Assembly: GCA_946184615.1 (NCBI GenBank)
Contig: CAMHFN010000001.1
Coordinates: 1 to 64,000, forward strand
Reading direction: 5' to 3'
Source: an uncultured Bacteroidales bacterium
Lineage (GTDB): Bacteria > Bacteroidota > Bacteroidia > Bacteroidales > F082
DNA: 64,000 nucleotides
In this document: positions 8,923 through 18,107 of the stretch, piece after piece
Numbering within the stretch: position 1 is the first letter of the stretch
Layout: each line of letters begins with the position of its first letter
The notes under the pieces: generated by a model
Databases searched by the model: none
Seen by the model: the letters and a program-made list of their open reading frames with translations, nothing else
Told to the model about the DNA's origin: nothing
Made by a program: the position numbers and the translations under genes

Positions 8923-11900
8923 TTATAAATCATCATTATAGTCATAACCATCGTCTTTCTCTGCCATTGCTCCAACATAGTGAGCAAAGACAGCATCCAT
9001 ATTTGTTCTTGATGCAACTCTTATGAGTGTATAAGCCGAGCCTTTCACACCTTCCAACAATCCAGAGTATAATTCATTAACGACATCAACCTTTTCTTTA
9101 CCCGTGATTTTGATAACGACATCATCCTTTTCGACAAGTTGCAAAAACTCCTCCTTGCTATTGATGTATTTGAACTTGCTGCCCTGCCCGTTGAGATATA
9201 CGCAGATAATCCATTTGTCATCCACCATTTTGTTCCAAACAGAAGGCGATACATACATTACGCCTCTTGCTGCACTGCAAGCATGAATGTATTTGCCTCC
9301 ACGGAGTTTATGCACAGTCACATCATCGGCATTGCGAACAAAGTCCTCAATCGTCTCTTCTGGCTCTTCGCCCAATTCATTTGTCAAATTATTGTACAAA
9401 CGAAGATTAGCAAGATAATTAGTGTCCGCAACTTGTTCGGGAGTTATGCCACACTGACCCAACACGTCCAATTCTTCTTGTGTTGGTGGAAGAGATTCCA
9501 ATTCAAAGGGTGTGCCATGAGAACGCATCCTTTCTAATTCTTCACTCGTATATGGTTTGGCCAACTTTCTTGCTCTTGGCTTGCGAGGTCTCTGGCCGAG
9601 TTTATCATAATCACGATCATGGTCAACATTTCCAACAAAATCATCGTCATCCTCTTGCTCACGCTTCCTAATAACAGGTGTAGGCTTTGGCCCTTCTTGT
9701 GTCTGTCCGTTTTCCTCTGCTTCTGAATCGGAAGAATAACTGGTATCGCCTAACTCTCTGGTATGAGGTGTGACATCAGCATCACTTCTCCAATGTCCAC
9801 TAACATGAGTCCCATCTTCTCTCCAATACTCATTAACCCAACACCCACTTCTATGATGACCCTCAACCTCTCCCGGAACATGCTCCGTATAATCTTCTTC
9901 TGACTCCTCTTCTTCCTCTTCGTCGGTTTCTTCGGCTGCTAGTCGACTCGTTGTTTTAGTTGAACTGTCAACATTTTTCCTTCGGTCACTTGTCTCTGTC
10001 TCATCTAACGTTTCTGTCTCCTTGGCTGCAATTGTCTCATCATCCTCTTTACCTTCAGAAGATGTTGCCGTGATTCCTCTTGTTGATGTTTTTGGTGTTT
10101 TAATTGATGTAGGAAGTATCGGCTTTTGCTCGTGTTGTTCTATTTCATCTTCATCTTCTTGCTCATCGTTAACCTCTTCTTGCTTATTCAGCTCAGGAGC
10201 AACCATATCGCCATCCGCTTCTTCAATTTCTTCTTCTGTAACTGTGTCAGAATAGTAATCGTCCTCCTCCTCTGGTACATACTCCTCCTCAAAATCAGCA
10301 ATTGTATGATTCAATTCCTGAAGATACGATCTAAATGATTCATCACGCAAAAACGATGAGCAATACTTTTCGATGCACTCATCGACTGATAAATTACTAT
10401 CCAACACATCCTCGCACACATCGGTATATACTTCAATCCCTAGGAGGTTCTTTATCTTACTACAGAATTTTGTATAGGTTCGATTATGTTCCCATGAGTT
10501 GACATAATAGATATGCTCATCGTCTGAATAGATTCGTTCAATATCATTATGGATGCTTTCATGTCCTAAATCTATCTTATCACAAACAAGGAATCTATAT
10601 TTTTTGATTTCTTCTGCATATTTCTCATACAAAGGCTGATACTTTTCAGGCTTTTCAATTGCAGCCAAAACCAGAATTTTAGGCATTATTGCCTTCAAAA
10701 TATCTACTGTCTCGTCTTTTGGGTTTATCGGCGTAGTCTTAAAGTCCTCCCTCTTTAAACACTTGATTCTGAAAATATCACAAGCCAGTTCAAACTTTTT
10801 GGTATCAAGCGGGAATATGCTTGTTGCTCTCATAACATGTTCATCACCGACAAATATATTACTTTCCTGCCTTGCCTCTGGGTGAATCACATACAAATCT
10901 TTAATATGTGTAAGTTGTCCTTTACCATTGCGCCATGTGGCAGACGGCTGCTCCCTATACCATGTTATTAGTTGTTCGTCCCTATCTGTATCCTCCAAGA
11001 TCCAGTCAACTATTTGAGCGCGATTTCTGTATTCATCACCTGGCCTTTCTTTTGCGTTCAATAGATAATTTAAACAATCCTCAAAACTCAGTTTCTTTTT
11101 GAACGGCAATCCAAGAAAGATTCGCCGCGCACTATCTTCTCTGATACTGTTTACAACAGTGGATGAAGGAACCTTGCTTCCCCAATTATTAGTGTATTTG
11201 GCAAAATGGTATATTTCTGGAGAGTATAGCTCTTGTGGCGAAACCACGTTCTCATCAGTTGGTATACAGGCGGCAGTATTGAATCTTCCTTTTTTAATCC
11301 ATTCCTCAAACTCTCCCAAATGACGGGGGAAATATTTGCCCCAGAAATACAATGCAAACGATTTATCTGATAACAACCGAACATCCCTTATTTCAAATGA
11401 CTGATGAATGCCCATTGCCTTATCTTTAAAGAAATCTCGCATGGTATCCTTGTTATTATCTGTCAAATACTCCTCTGAAAGATAATTCAAATCCACAATG
11501 CCATTTGATTCAAAATCGCAATAAGGTTTATATACTGTTCCCAAGGTAAGACTGGCGATATTCAGATATCCATCTTCCTTTCTTTTTGACTTAAATAATA
11601 ACTTCTTTAAGGAGCTTTCTGTAAAAGTAAAATCATTTGAAATCAACGTCGCCAATTCTCGGATAAAATCCAAATGGATTGTCTCTCTCTTTTCTTCATT
11701 CGGTTGAATGGATTCAATATACTCATCCAATTTAGCTTGCGCCCATTGCTGTTTGCTTGTATATATACAATTGCGTTGGAACTCAGCAGCAATAAGCTGA
11801 ATGATGTCTTTGTTGGCGGATAATATCTCAGGTGCAATCTCTCTTTGCAATTCTACATCTTTGAATGGCTCAACAATATTGTCTTCAGCTAAATTGATGA

Positions 11901-14900
11901 TGATAGTCTTATCTAACGTTTGAAATTGTCCTGAGCGTGTCCTAACTCTTAAACGACACAACCTATTCTTACAATTTGCCCAATTCTCTTTCAAATCCTT
12001 TATATGCTTGGTCAACATCGCTATAACAGAATCGAGCGTATCGTCTTCTATTTCATACAAATGTGGAATAACTGAATTAAAAAGTATATCTTTGTTATCA
12101 AAACGCAACCCTAACTTCTTGAACAACTTGTTCCATTCTTGTTTGTTGCTATCTGAATCATCTTCTAAGTACTTCTTTGAAACAAAACGAGCATGCTTGT
12201 CATACTTCCTAACCAATGACTCTATGCCATCCTTTTGATATAGGTCAGATATGTATAGCTCTTTGGCATCAAGATAAACACCGTCGTCGCCATCTGCTGC
12301 CAATTTAATAATGCTGAACGGCTCTAAAGATTCAAAAGACCGTAAGTTGTCTTTAATATACCTCCAAAAATCAAAACTATAATCTTCAAACTTAGTAATA
12401 GCTGTAAAGCCCTTTATCCCTAAAAGGCTTCCCATTATAATTGGCAGATTAAAAGGCTCTATTTTAAGAAATTGCAATGTGCTGAAGCTAAAATCCGAAT
12501 AGGATTTATCCACAACAGCAAATACTGTATTATAACACCATTTTTTGTTTTTCAACTCAATAGCCGCATCACTAAATTCAATTAATCGCCTTTTATCTCG
12601 TTGTTCAACTACAGTTCCATCGAAACATAATAAAGGCATATCCTTTATATCGTTGAACGCCAAGCTATCATCAAAGATGTCTTTTTCATCTCGCTTCAAA
12701 TAATCTATGAAATTCTGAAAATAATTATTTTCTTGTAATATGGCATATATACGCTTTTTATTAGCGATAACAACATCAAAGAAAAATGATTTATTAGTAA
12801 ATGTTTTTATGCCAAACGATTGCCTAAAGAAACTTTCTAGTTGCTTCCTCTCTTCCGTAGAAAAAAGGTCGAAATACTTATTGTCAAGGCAATACATCAT
12901 ACCTTTAGTTAACCACGGATGATGCTTGTTATCTGCAAATGTAGTATTCCCAGCATAAGATTCCTGGGAAAAGTATCTAAGGCCATCAGCACACATGTAT
13001 TGTTCACTATCGTCTATGTCTAAACAATTTAGCACATAGCCCTTCAACTGACCTTCTTTTTCTTTCAACAGATCCTTCCGTGAATAAACATATTTCAAGA
13101 AAGACACATTTACCTCAAAATCGTCTGTTATGGCTTCGTTTACCTTGTTGCAAAAATCCAAACAGCCGACAACGCTTTTTTCGATAAACTCTTTTTCGTC
13201 AAAATCAACAAAACCTAAACTTTGAAAGACTCTCTTGATAGCCTCATTCTTATCATCTTCCAAATACCTGTGTGACAAGATTGTGAGAGAATTATCTCCT
13301 ATCCACTTGGCCTGTGAGACATTGAACGCTTTCTCGCTATAAAAATACAACAATCCTTCAAACCCTATGTTTACATTTTCATCTTCATCAAAGTACGGGA
13401 ACTTGTCCGTCCGATCAGTCAAATCAACCAAGTATTCCGCAATGAATTTGATGAAACATTTAGAGTTCTCAATATTTTTAAGTTGAGTAACGGCATCTTC
13501 ACAATCAAACACATAAGCATCTAACATTTCATTGGCATCAAATTCCATGAAATATTCATCAACAAAGGTCTTCCAATCCTTGTTATCTTTGAAAAACTCT
13601 CTAGTTGAATCTGTCAGATGAGGAATAAAACAGCGCAAAAAGGGTATGTCGCTGCAGTGAGAATCAAAATCATAATACAATTTACCCGCAGTAAACAGGT
13701 CACCCTCATATTCTATAAAGATTCTCTCATCAGCAAATTCCTCAAGATTTTTATGGGCAAGCAAATGGTTGATAAAAAGGTTGTTATTGTCAGCATTTTT
13801 CAACCATTCGACAAACTTATCATTAGAGCATTTTTTCTTAACATCATCAAGATCAATATCAAGGTCAGACGGAGAATACTTGAACAAGAATTTCATAAAA
13901 GCTTCCGATTCACGCAATTCTTGTATTGGCAAATATCCATCTTCCAACTCCATTACAGTCATAAAATCCGTGTCACTCATCACCCCATCTCTTGTAATTC
14001 CTGTTTGGTCATTGATGATGCAATCTATGGGAGCCACATACCTCTCTCCTTTTGAGTTTAACACGGGAACAAAACATTCATTGACAATTAGTTGCTCAAA
14101 CTCTTTCTTAAATTCCTCGATGAAAGTTTTATAGTCGGAGTGTCGCTCTATACACTGATTAAAATCAGGTATAAGAGAGAATATAGAATCTAACTCATAT
14201 TCCTTTGACCCAATAAGGGATCTAATCCAGAAGAAAAATTGTCGTCCAGCAATTTTGGCAATCACATGATTAAGCTCAATGTCTTCAATGTCATCGCGTG
14301 CTCCATTGGGAATCATATCGGTATTCATGAGGAAATCAAATCCCCAATTAGCCCTCTTTGCGGGTAAGTAGCAATACAGATTTGCATTCTCTACAGGAAG
14401 AAGTTTTCGCCCCTCCTTTCTACATGCAAAACGAACCGCAGTCTTATTGAAATTCAAGTATTTCTCTGGAATTTTGTCATAACCATTGGATTTATCGGCA
14501 TTGTTGTTAGTCAATACTTCGTTTATTCTATTCCTAATCGCCTCAGGAATATCATCGGACATTGCCTCAGAAACATACCAAGTATCATTGTCTTTGGAGC
14601 GCTCTATAGGAGGAACGTTTGTCCCTTCAAAGAATACACTAACCTTATGAATGTTCGGTATAAACAACATGACACGCTCCGTGTCAAAAACATTATTGAA
14701 AAGATCAATATAATTGTCCTTCCTGCTTCTGTCCAACAATATCTTTTTGTCTCTCGGCTTAAGCGCAAATTTTACTCGAAAAACATCATTAGGATGACGA
14801 CTAAAAACATTTTTAACCACAGGTGGCACATCATAACCATCAGTCCAAACAGGCAGAATTTGCCAAGGAGTGTTGATTATGTCAGTAGCGGATTTATCAA

Positions 14901-16143
14901 AACGAAACGAATAAGTTCCTGTACTAAGGTAAACATAGTCATTATCCAAAAAAACGGTTTTGAACCCAATGCCTTTATAGCCTATCGCTTCAACATTATC
15001 TGACTTTTCGCCATCGTTTATATCACAGATAGCTGCAATGTTCTTTGCGTTAAAGTAGTCTCCAGTATGTTGAAAGGTAAGAAATTCATCGGTTATATGA
15101 AACTCTACATCAACTGGTATTGGCACAATTGATGATTCGTCTTTTTGCTTTTGTGGATAATCGTTTGCATTTTGAAGCAATTCATAGATAAAAACCTCTT
15201 TTCCGCTCTGAGTTAACTGCTTATTGAGTGTATCTAATGTTGCAGTTATCTTTTTAGCTGCACTGGCAGGATAATGAACTATACTGTCATAAAGACATTT
15301 TACAATGTCTTCTGACATAAGGATACTAATCTCTTCTCTTAAATCAATTCCAAATTTCATAGGTTCCTTTTCCAAAAGAACCCATGTAAATTTATAATAG
15401 GCGAAACGATTAAATTCCTTGTCTTGGCTTCGAAAAGAAATAGTTAAATCCTTAATTCCTCGTTCCTTGTCTTCTATTTTTGTAAAATCCGTATTCCTGA
15501 TGTCAACAATCTTATACCAGCCTTCAGTTTTTTGTGGGATGAATTGACCAATAAAGAAGTTGTTATCTAGCCTCAACCTTCTTTTGATTTGTTCTACTTC
15601 TTCTTTGTCAAAAGCCCTCCTTGTTCTTTGTGTGTTACCTCTCGTCTTATAGTGCACATATTTCACAGGAGGAGCAATAGATGTGTCTGTGAATACTTCT
15701 AAAAAATCTAAATACTCAACAAATTCAGCCAACTTTCCAAAGCCGAAAGTATGAAAATCAATACCTTCTCTTTTTATTGCTAATCCAAACTTAGCTAAAT
15801 TAACCCCTTCCTCGCCTTCCCCTGGGATAGTTTCCTTTGGTAACGAGCGATAGATCATGACGAGTTGATCCTTGGTTCGCTTATCTATTGCTTTTGTATT
15901 GATAGTATTCATGGCGTTGTTTATGGCGTTCGAAAAAACGGCAGGATTAGAGGAATCTCTGGCCTCTTCTTTTCCAAACTCTTTAACGAGCAGAGCATAC
16001 ATCTCATCGGTCAGTTTTGTGTTAGGTGATGAGTCCACTTGAAATCCTTTCTTAGAAAGGAAGTCTCGAATAGTACTCATGCCCACATTCAATTCTTTAG
16101 CTGCCTTAGATAACCTAATATGATTATTAGTATTTCCCGACAT
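8923..16143 (-). CDS. Giant IF2N / LOTUS-like / sacsin-type Hsp90 ATPase
   Basis: About 2406 residues from ATG 16143. An in-frame ATG at 16167 is unlikely because the -7 box TATCTTTGC (16169-16177) ends only 1 nt before it. Numbering from 16167, residues 16-66 resemble the IF-2 N-terminal helical domain (LSKAAKELNVGMSTIRDFLS), 121-160 resemble an OST-HTH/LOTUS RNA-binding fold (KFGLAIKREGIDFHTFGFG), and 300-450 are a GHKL ATPase of the sacsin/NO VEIN kind: N-box ELLQNANDYP (329-338), HTGDYF and IGYKGIGFKTVF (395-406). A long helical body follows, then a highly acidic linker (about 1980-2160) and a C-terminal domain possibly related to DUF3883. It heads the operon with the helicase-PIN gene. 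Likely a cytoplasmic sensor or scaffold that binds RNA or ribosome-linked targets; function is inferred only. Confidence 0.75.
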   Translation of the reverse strand: MSGNTNNHIRLSKAAKELNVGMSTIRDFLSKKGFQVDSSPNTKLTDEMYALLVKEFGKEEARDSSNPAVFSNAINNAMNTINTKAIDKRTKDQLVMIYRSLPKETIPGEGEEGVNLAKFGLAIKREGIDFHTFGFGKLAEFVEYLDFLEVFTDTSIAPPVKYVHYKTRGNTQRTRRAFDKEEVEQIKRRLRLDNNFFIGQFIPQKTEGWYKIVDIRNTDFTKIEDKERGIKDLTISFRSQDKEFNRFAYYKFTWVLLEKEPMKFGIDLREEISILMSEDIVKCLYDSIVHYPASAAKKITATLDTLNKQLTQSGKEVFIYELLQNANDYPQKQKDESSIVPIPVDVEFHITDEFLTFQHTGDYFNAKNIAAICDINDGEKSDNVEAIGYKGIGFKTVFLDNDYVYLSTGTYSFRFDKSATDIINTPWQILPVWTDGYDVPPVVKNVFSRHPNDVFRVKFALKPRDKKILLDRSRKDNYIDLFNNVFDTERVMLFIPNIHKVSVFFEGTNVPPIERSKDNDTWYVSEAMSDDIPEAIRNRINEVLTNNNADKSNGYDKIPEKYLNFNKTAVRFACRKEGRKLLPVENANLYCYLPAKRANWGFDFLMNTDMIPNGARDDIEDIELNHVIAKIAGRQFFFWIRSLIGSKEYELDSIFSLIPDFNQCIERHSDYKTFIEEFKKEFEQLIVNECFVPVLNSKGERYVAPIDCIINDQTGITRDGVMSDTDFMTVMELEDGYLPIQELRESEAFMKFLFKYSPSDLDIDLDDVKKKCSNDKFVEWLKNADNNNLFINHLLAHKNLEEFADERIFIEYEGDLFTAGKLYYDFDSHCSDIPFLRCFIPHLTDSTREFFKDNKDWKTFVDEYFMEFDANEMLDAYVFDCEDAVTQLKNIENSKCFIKFIAEYLVDLTDRTDKFPYFDEDENVNIGFEGLLYFYSEKAFNVSQAKWIGDNSLTILSHRYLEDDKNEAIKRVFQSLGFVDFDEKEFIEKSVVGCLDFCNKVNEAITDDFEVNVSFLKYVYSRKDLLKEKEGQLKGYVLNCLDIDDSEQYMCADGLRYFSQESYAGNTTFADNKHHPWLTKGMMYCLDNKYFDLFSTEERKQLESFFRQSFGIKTFTNKSFFFDVVIANKKRIYAILQENNYFQNFIDYLKRDEKDIFDDSLAFNDIKDMPLLCFDGTVVEQRDKRRLIEFSDAAIELKNKKWCYNTVFAVVDKSYSDFSFSTLQFLKIEPFNLPIIMGSLLGIKGFTAITKFEDYSFDFWRYIKDNLRSFESLEPFSIIKLAADGDDGVYLDAKELYISDLYQKDGIESLVRKYDKHARFVSKKYLEDDSDSNKQEWNKLFKKLGLRFDNKDILFNSVIPHLYEIEDDTLDSVIAMLTKHIKDLKENWANCKNRLCRLRVRTRSGQFQTLDKTIIINLAEDNIVEPFKDVELQREIAPEILSANKDIIQLIAAEFQRNCIYTSKQQWAQAKLDEYIESIQPNEEKRETIHLDFIRELATLISNDFTFTESSLKKLLFKSKRKEDGYLNIASLTLGTVYKPYCDFESNGIVDLNYLSEEYLTDNNKDTMRDFFKDKAMGIHQSFEIRDVRLLSDKSFALYFWGKYFPRHLGEFEEWIKKGRFNTAACIPTDENVVSPQELYSPEIYHFAKYTNNWGSKVPSSTVVNSIREDSARRIFLGLPFKKKLSFEDCLNYLLNAKERPGDEYRNRAQIVDWILEDTDRDEQLITWYREQPSATWRNGKGQLTHIKDLYVIHPEARQESNIFVGDEHVMRATSIFPLDTKKFELACDIFRIKCLKREDFKTTPINPKDETVDILKAIMPKILVLAAIEKPEKYQPLYEKYAEEIKKYRFLVCDKIDLGHESIHNDIERIYSDDEHIYYVNSWEHNRTYTKFCSKIKNLLGIEVYTDVCEDVLDSNLSVDECIEKYCSSFLRDESFRSYLQELNHTIADFEEEYVPEEEDDYYSDTVTEEEIEEADGDMVAPELNKQEEVNDEQEDEDEIEQHEQKPILPTSIKTPKTSTRGITATSSEGKEDDETIAAKETETLDETETSDRRKNVDSSTKTTSRLAAEETDEEEEEESEEDYTEHVPGEVEGHHRSGCWVNEYWREDGTHVSGHWRSDADVTPHTRELGDTSYSSDSEAEENGQTQEGPKPTPVIRKREQEDDDDFVGNVDHDRDYDKLGQRPRKPRARKLAKPYTSEELERMRSHGTPFELESLPPTQEELDVLGQCGITPEQVADTNYLANLRLYNNLTNELGEEPEETIEDFVRNADDVTVHKLRGGKYIHACSAARGVMYVSPSVWNKMVDDKWIICVYLNGQGSKFKYINSKEEFLQLVEKDDVVIKITGKEKVDVVNELYSGLLEGVKGSAYTLIRVASRTNMDAVFAHYVGAMAEKDDGYDYNDDL

Positions 16144-16168
16144 ATTATTCTTCTTTGTTTTACCCATT

Positions 16169-16177
16169 GCAAAGATA
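16169..16177 (-). promoter_or_regulatory. -7 box for the giant ATPase/helicase-PIN operon
   Basis: Read leftward this is TATCTTTGC, a perfect Bacteroidetes -7 element. Transcription would begin about 7 nt further left, downstream of the ATG at 16165-16167, which decides the start of the next gene in favour of ATG 16143. Confidence 0.7.
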
Positions 16178-16362
16178 GTGAGAAATACAACGTCCCCAAC
16201 AAAAAATGGATGGTTCTATATGAGATTACATGGGTAGTAATCAAATCTTTATGATTATCACAACGAAACCTCAATTCTGTTAGAAAACTTTTCATCAAAC
16301 AACATGAGCAAATATTCCAAGAAACCGCTATCTTCGCAACTAATATCAGACATCTTCAACCC

Positions 16363-17058
16363 ATGCCCACTTACAACATCATCGGCGACATTCACGGAAG
16401 AGACTAATGGAAACGTCTCGTTGACGAAGCCTGCGTCAACATCTTCATCGGGGACTACTTCGACCCCTATCTGGATCTCACCGTTGAGGAATTGGAACGG
16501 AACTTCATGGAGATTGTCGAATACAAAAGGAAGCATAGGAAAAACACGGTACTCCTTTACGGCAACCACGACATGGACTACCTTCCCGGCATCTCCGAGT
16601 ACAACAGCCGCTATGACGAAGAAAACGCTTTCTGGATACAGCAGCTGTTCACCGCCTCGGAATGGCTGTTCCACGGCGTGGCATACGCCATAAACGACGG
16701 TTACCTGGTTATCCACGCCGGTGTAACCAAGGAATGGAAAGAAACCTACCTGCCAGGAGTAAGGAGCATCCGCCCTGCCAACATGGCAAAGGCAATCAAC
16801 AGCCTTTGGAAAAAGGACAAGCGCCCCTTCACTTTCGAGCCCAACTCAAACGGGTTCGACCACTACGGCGAGGACACGCGCCATTCACCGCTCTGGGTGC
16901 GTCCTGGGTCGCTTTGCTTTGACAACCTTTACGACGGGACATCTGTCAAACAGATTGTCGGCCACACAAGAGTGAAAGAGATTTGCGAGGTGGCGGGGGT
17001 AATCATGGTGGACTGCCTGGACATGACGGAACAATCTTACAAGGTGACATGTCCTTAG
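16363..17058 (+). pseudogene. Metallophosphoesterase interrupted by an in-frame TAA
   Basis: From ATG 16363 the frame reads a calcineurin-like phosphoesterase: GDIHGRD, then TAA at 16405-16407, then W-K and continuing in the same frame through IFIGDYFDPY, YGNHDMDYLP, IHAGV and IVGHTRV, all metal-binding motifs of the family. The stop replaces one residue in GDIHGRDxWK and could be a single change from a leucine TTA codon. Downstream of the stop the next in-frame ATG (16492) lies past the first two metal motifs, so a restarted product would lack part of the active site. The gene is more GC-rich than its neighbours, suggesting another origin. Most likely a recently inactivated gene; a sequencing error or recoding is possible. 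Confidence 0.75.
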
Positions 17059-17238
17059 CGCTGGCATCCGTATCCAACAAACCGAATCCAATAATCCTTC
17101 TGTATTTTGGAGAACAGAAAAAACTGGGAGAAACTTTAATAAAATTCAAGTTTCAGCCCGATATACTCATTATTACTAACAAATATTGCAAACTAAAAGA
17201 TAAAGAAAAGGTTAAACCTCACATTCAAAGTAACTTCG

Positions 17239-17247
17239 TATCTTTGC
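17239..17247 (+). promoter_or_regulatory. -7 box of the TIR gene
   Basis: TATCTTTGC lies 26 bp before the ATG at 17273 and matches TAnnTTTG exactly; the leader would be about 20 nt with a GAGGGGA purine stretch upstream of the start. Confidence 0.65.
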
Positions 17248-17272
17248 AACACTAATACGAGGGGATTCGAAA

Positions 17273-18058
17273 ATGAAAAAAGATACTATTTATAATTTAG
17301 CAACAAATTGCAAAAATATCTCTGATAGCGAAATAAAGATAACAAAGTTCATTAATTCAACCAGCATTTCTCGACTTGTAACCGGTAATATATCTTTGTT
17401 TGAAAAGGCATTGGAAGAACTATGTGAAGCAATCAGAGAAAAATACCCTACCATCCATTCAGACTTAAAAAAGCACATGGATGAATATGATTCGAACAGA
17501 TTATTACATCAAGGTGCTATTGACGCTACTCTGGATTGCTTAATAGCCATTGAAACGCCAAGCGCTCAAAGCACCGGGGTAAAAAAAATCTTTATCAGCC
17601 ATTCATCTAACGATTCAACCATTGTCAATGCTTTTGTAAAAGAAATACTAATGCTTGGATGCGGCTTCAAACCAAATGACATATTCTGCACTTTGGACCA
17701 CACTGCTATTCGAACAGGAGATGATTTCAGAAATGAAATTATAGCAAACATGAAATGCTGCGATTTCATTCTATGCTTCATTTCAGAAAACTATAGGAAA
17801 AGCGAAGTTTGTCAGAATGAAATGGGAGCCGCATGGTCTTTGGAGGGAAAACGAGTGATACCCTTTAAATTCCCAAACTTGTCATTTAATGAAATAGGCT
17901 TTCTTAATGTTGTAAAACAAGCCGCTGATATAACAGACAAAGCCAAGTTAGATGAATTGTACAAAGAACTCTGTGAGTTTTACAACATAAAGCAAGAATG
18001 GATTAGTTTTAACCAAAGAACTACTGATTTTTTCAAAACGGTTAATGAGAACCAATAA
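17273..18058 (+). CDS. TIR-domain protein (probable NAD-degrading effector)
   Basis: 261 residues. The first ~100 are helical with no recognised family; residues 104 to about 210 form a bacterial TIR domain: KKIFISHSSNDS, TGDDFRNEII, CDFILCFISENY and EVCQNEMGAAW, in which E183 corresponds to the catalytic glutamate of NADase TIR domains. Bacterial TIRs of this type hydrolyse NAD+ or make cyclic ADP-ribose signals during abortive infection (Thoeris, TIR-STING, TIR-Sir2). No ThsA, SIR2 or STING partner is adjacent; the next gene, 50 bp away in the same direction, is an AlbA/Schlafen-type protein. It may act alone or with that neighbour. Confidence 0.85.
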   Translation: MKKDTIYNLATNCKNISDSEIKITKFINSTSISRLVTGNISLFEKALEELCEAIREKYPTIHSDLKKHMDEYDSNRLLHQGAIDATLDCLIAIETPSAQSTGVKKIFISHSSNDSTIVNAFVKEILMLGCGFKPNDIFCTLDHTAIRTGDDFRNEIIANMKCCDFILCFISENYRKSEVCQNEMGAAWSLEGKRVIPFKFPNLSFNEIGFLNVVKQAADITDKAKLDELYKELCEFYNIKQEWISFNQRTTDFFKTVNENQ

Positions 18059-18107
18059 CACGACCTTTCCGGCATATTAAACCAAGCTAATAAACACCCA
18101 AGGCGAC

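Noticed and set aside
13618-14134. Rightward ORFs inside the giant ATPase gene
   Set aside because: Shadow frames of the 2406-residue protein, without promoter or ribosome-binding site.
17273-18058. TIR protein as part of a Thoeris system
   Set aside because: No ThsA (SIR2 or other effector) gene is adjacent.
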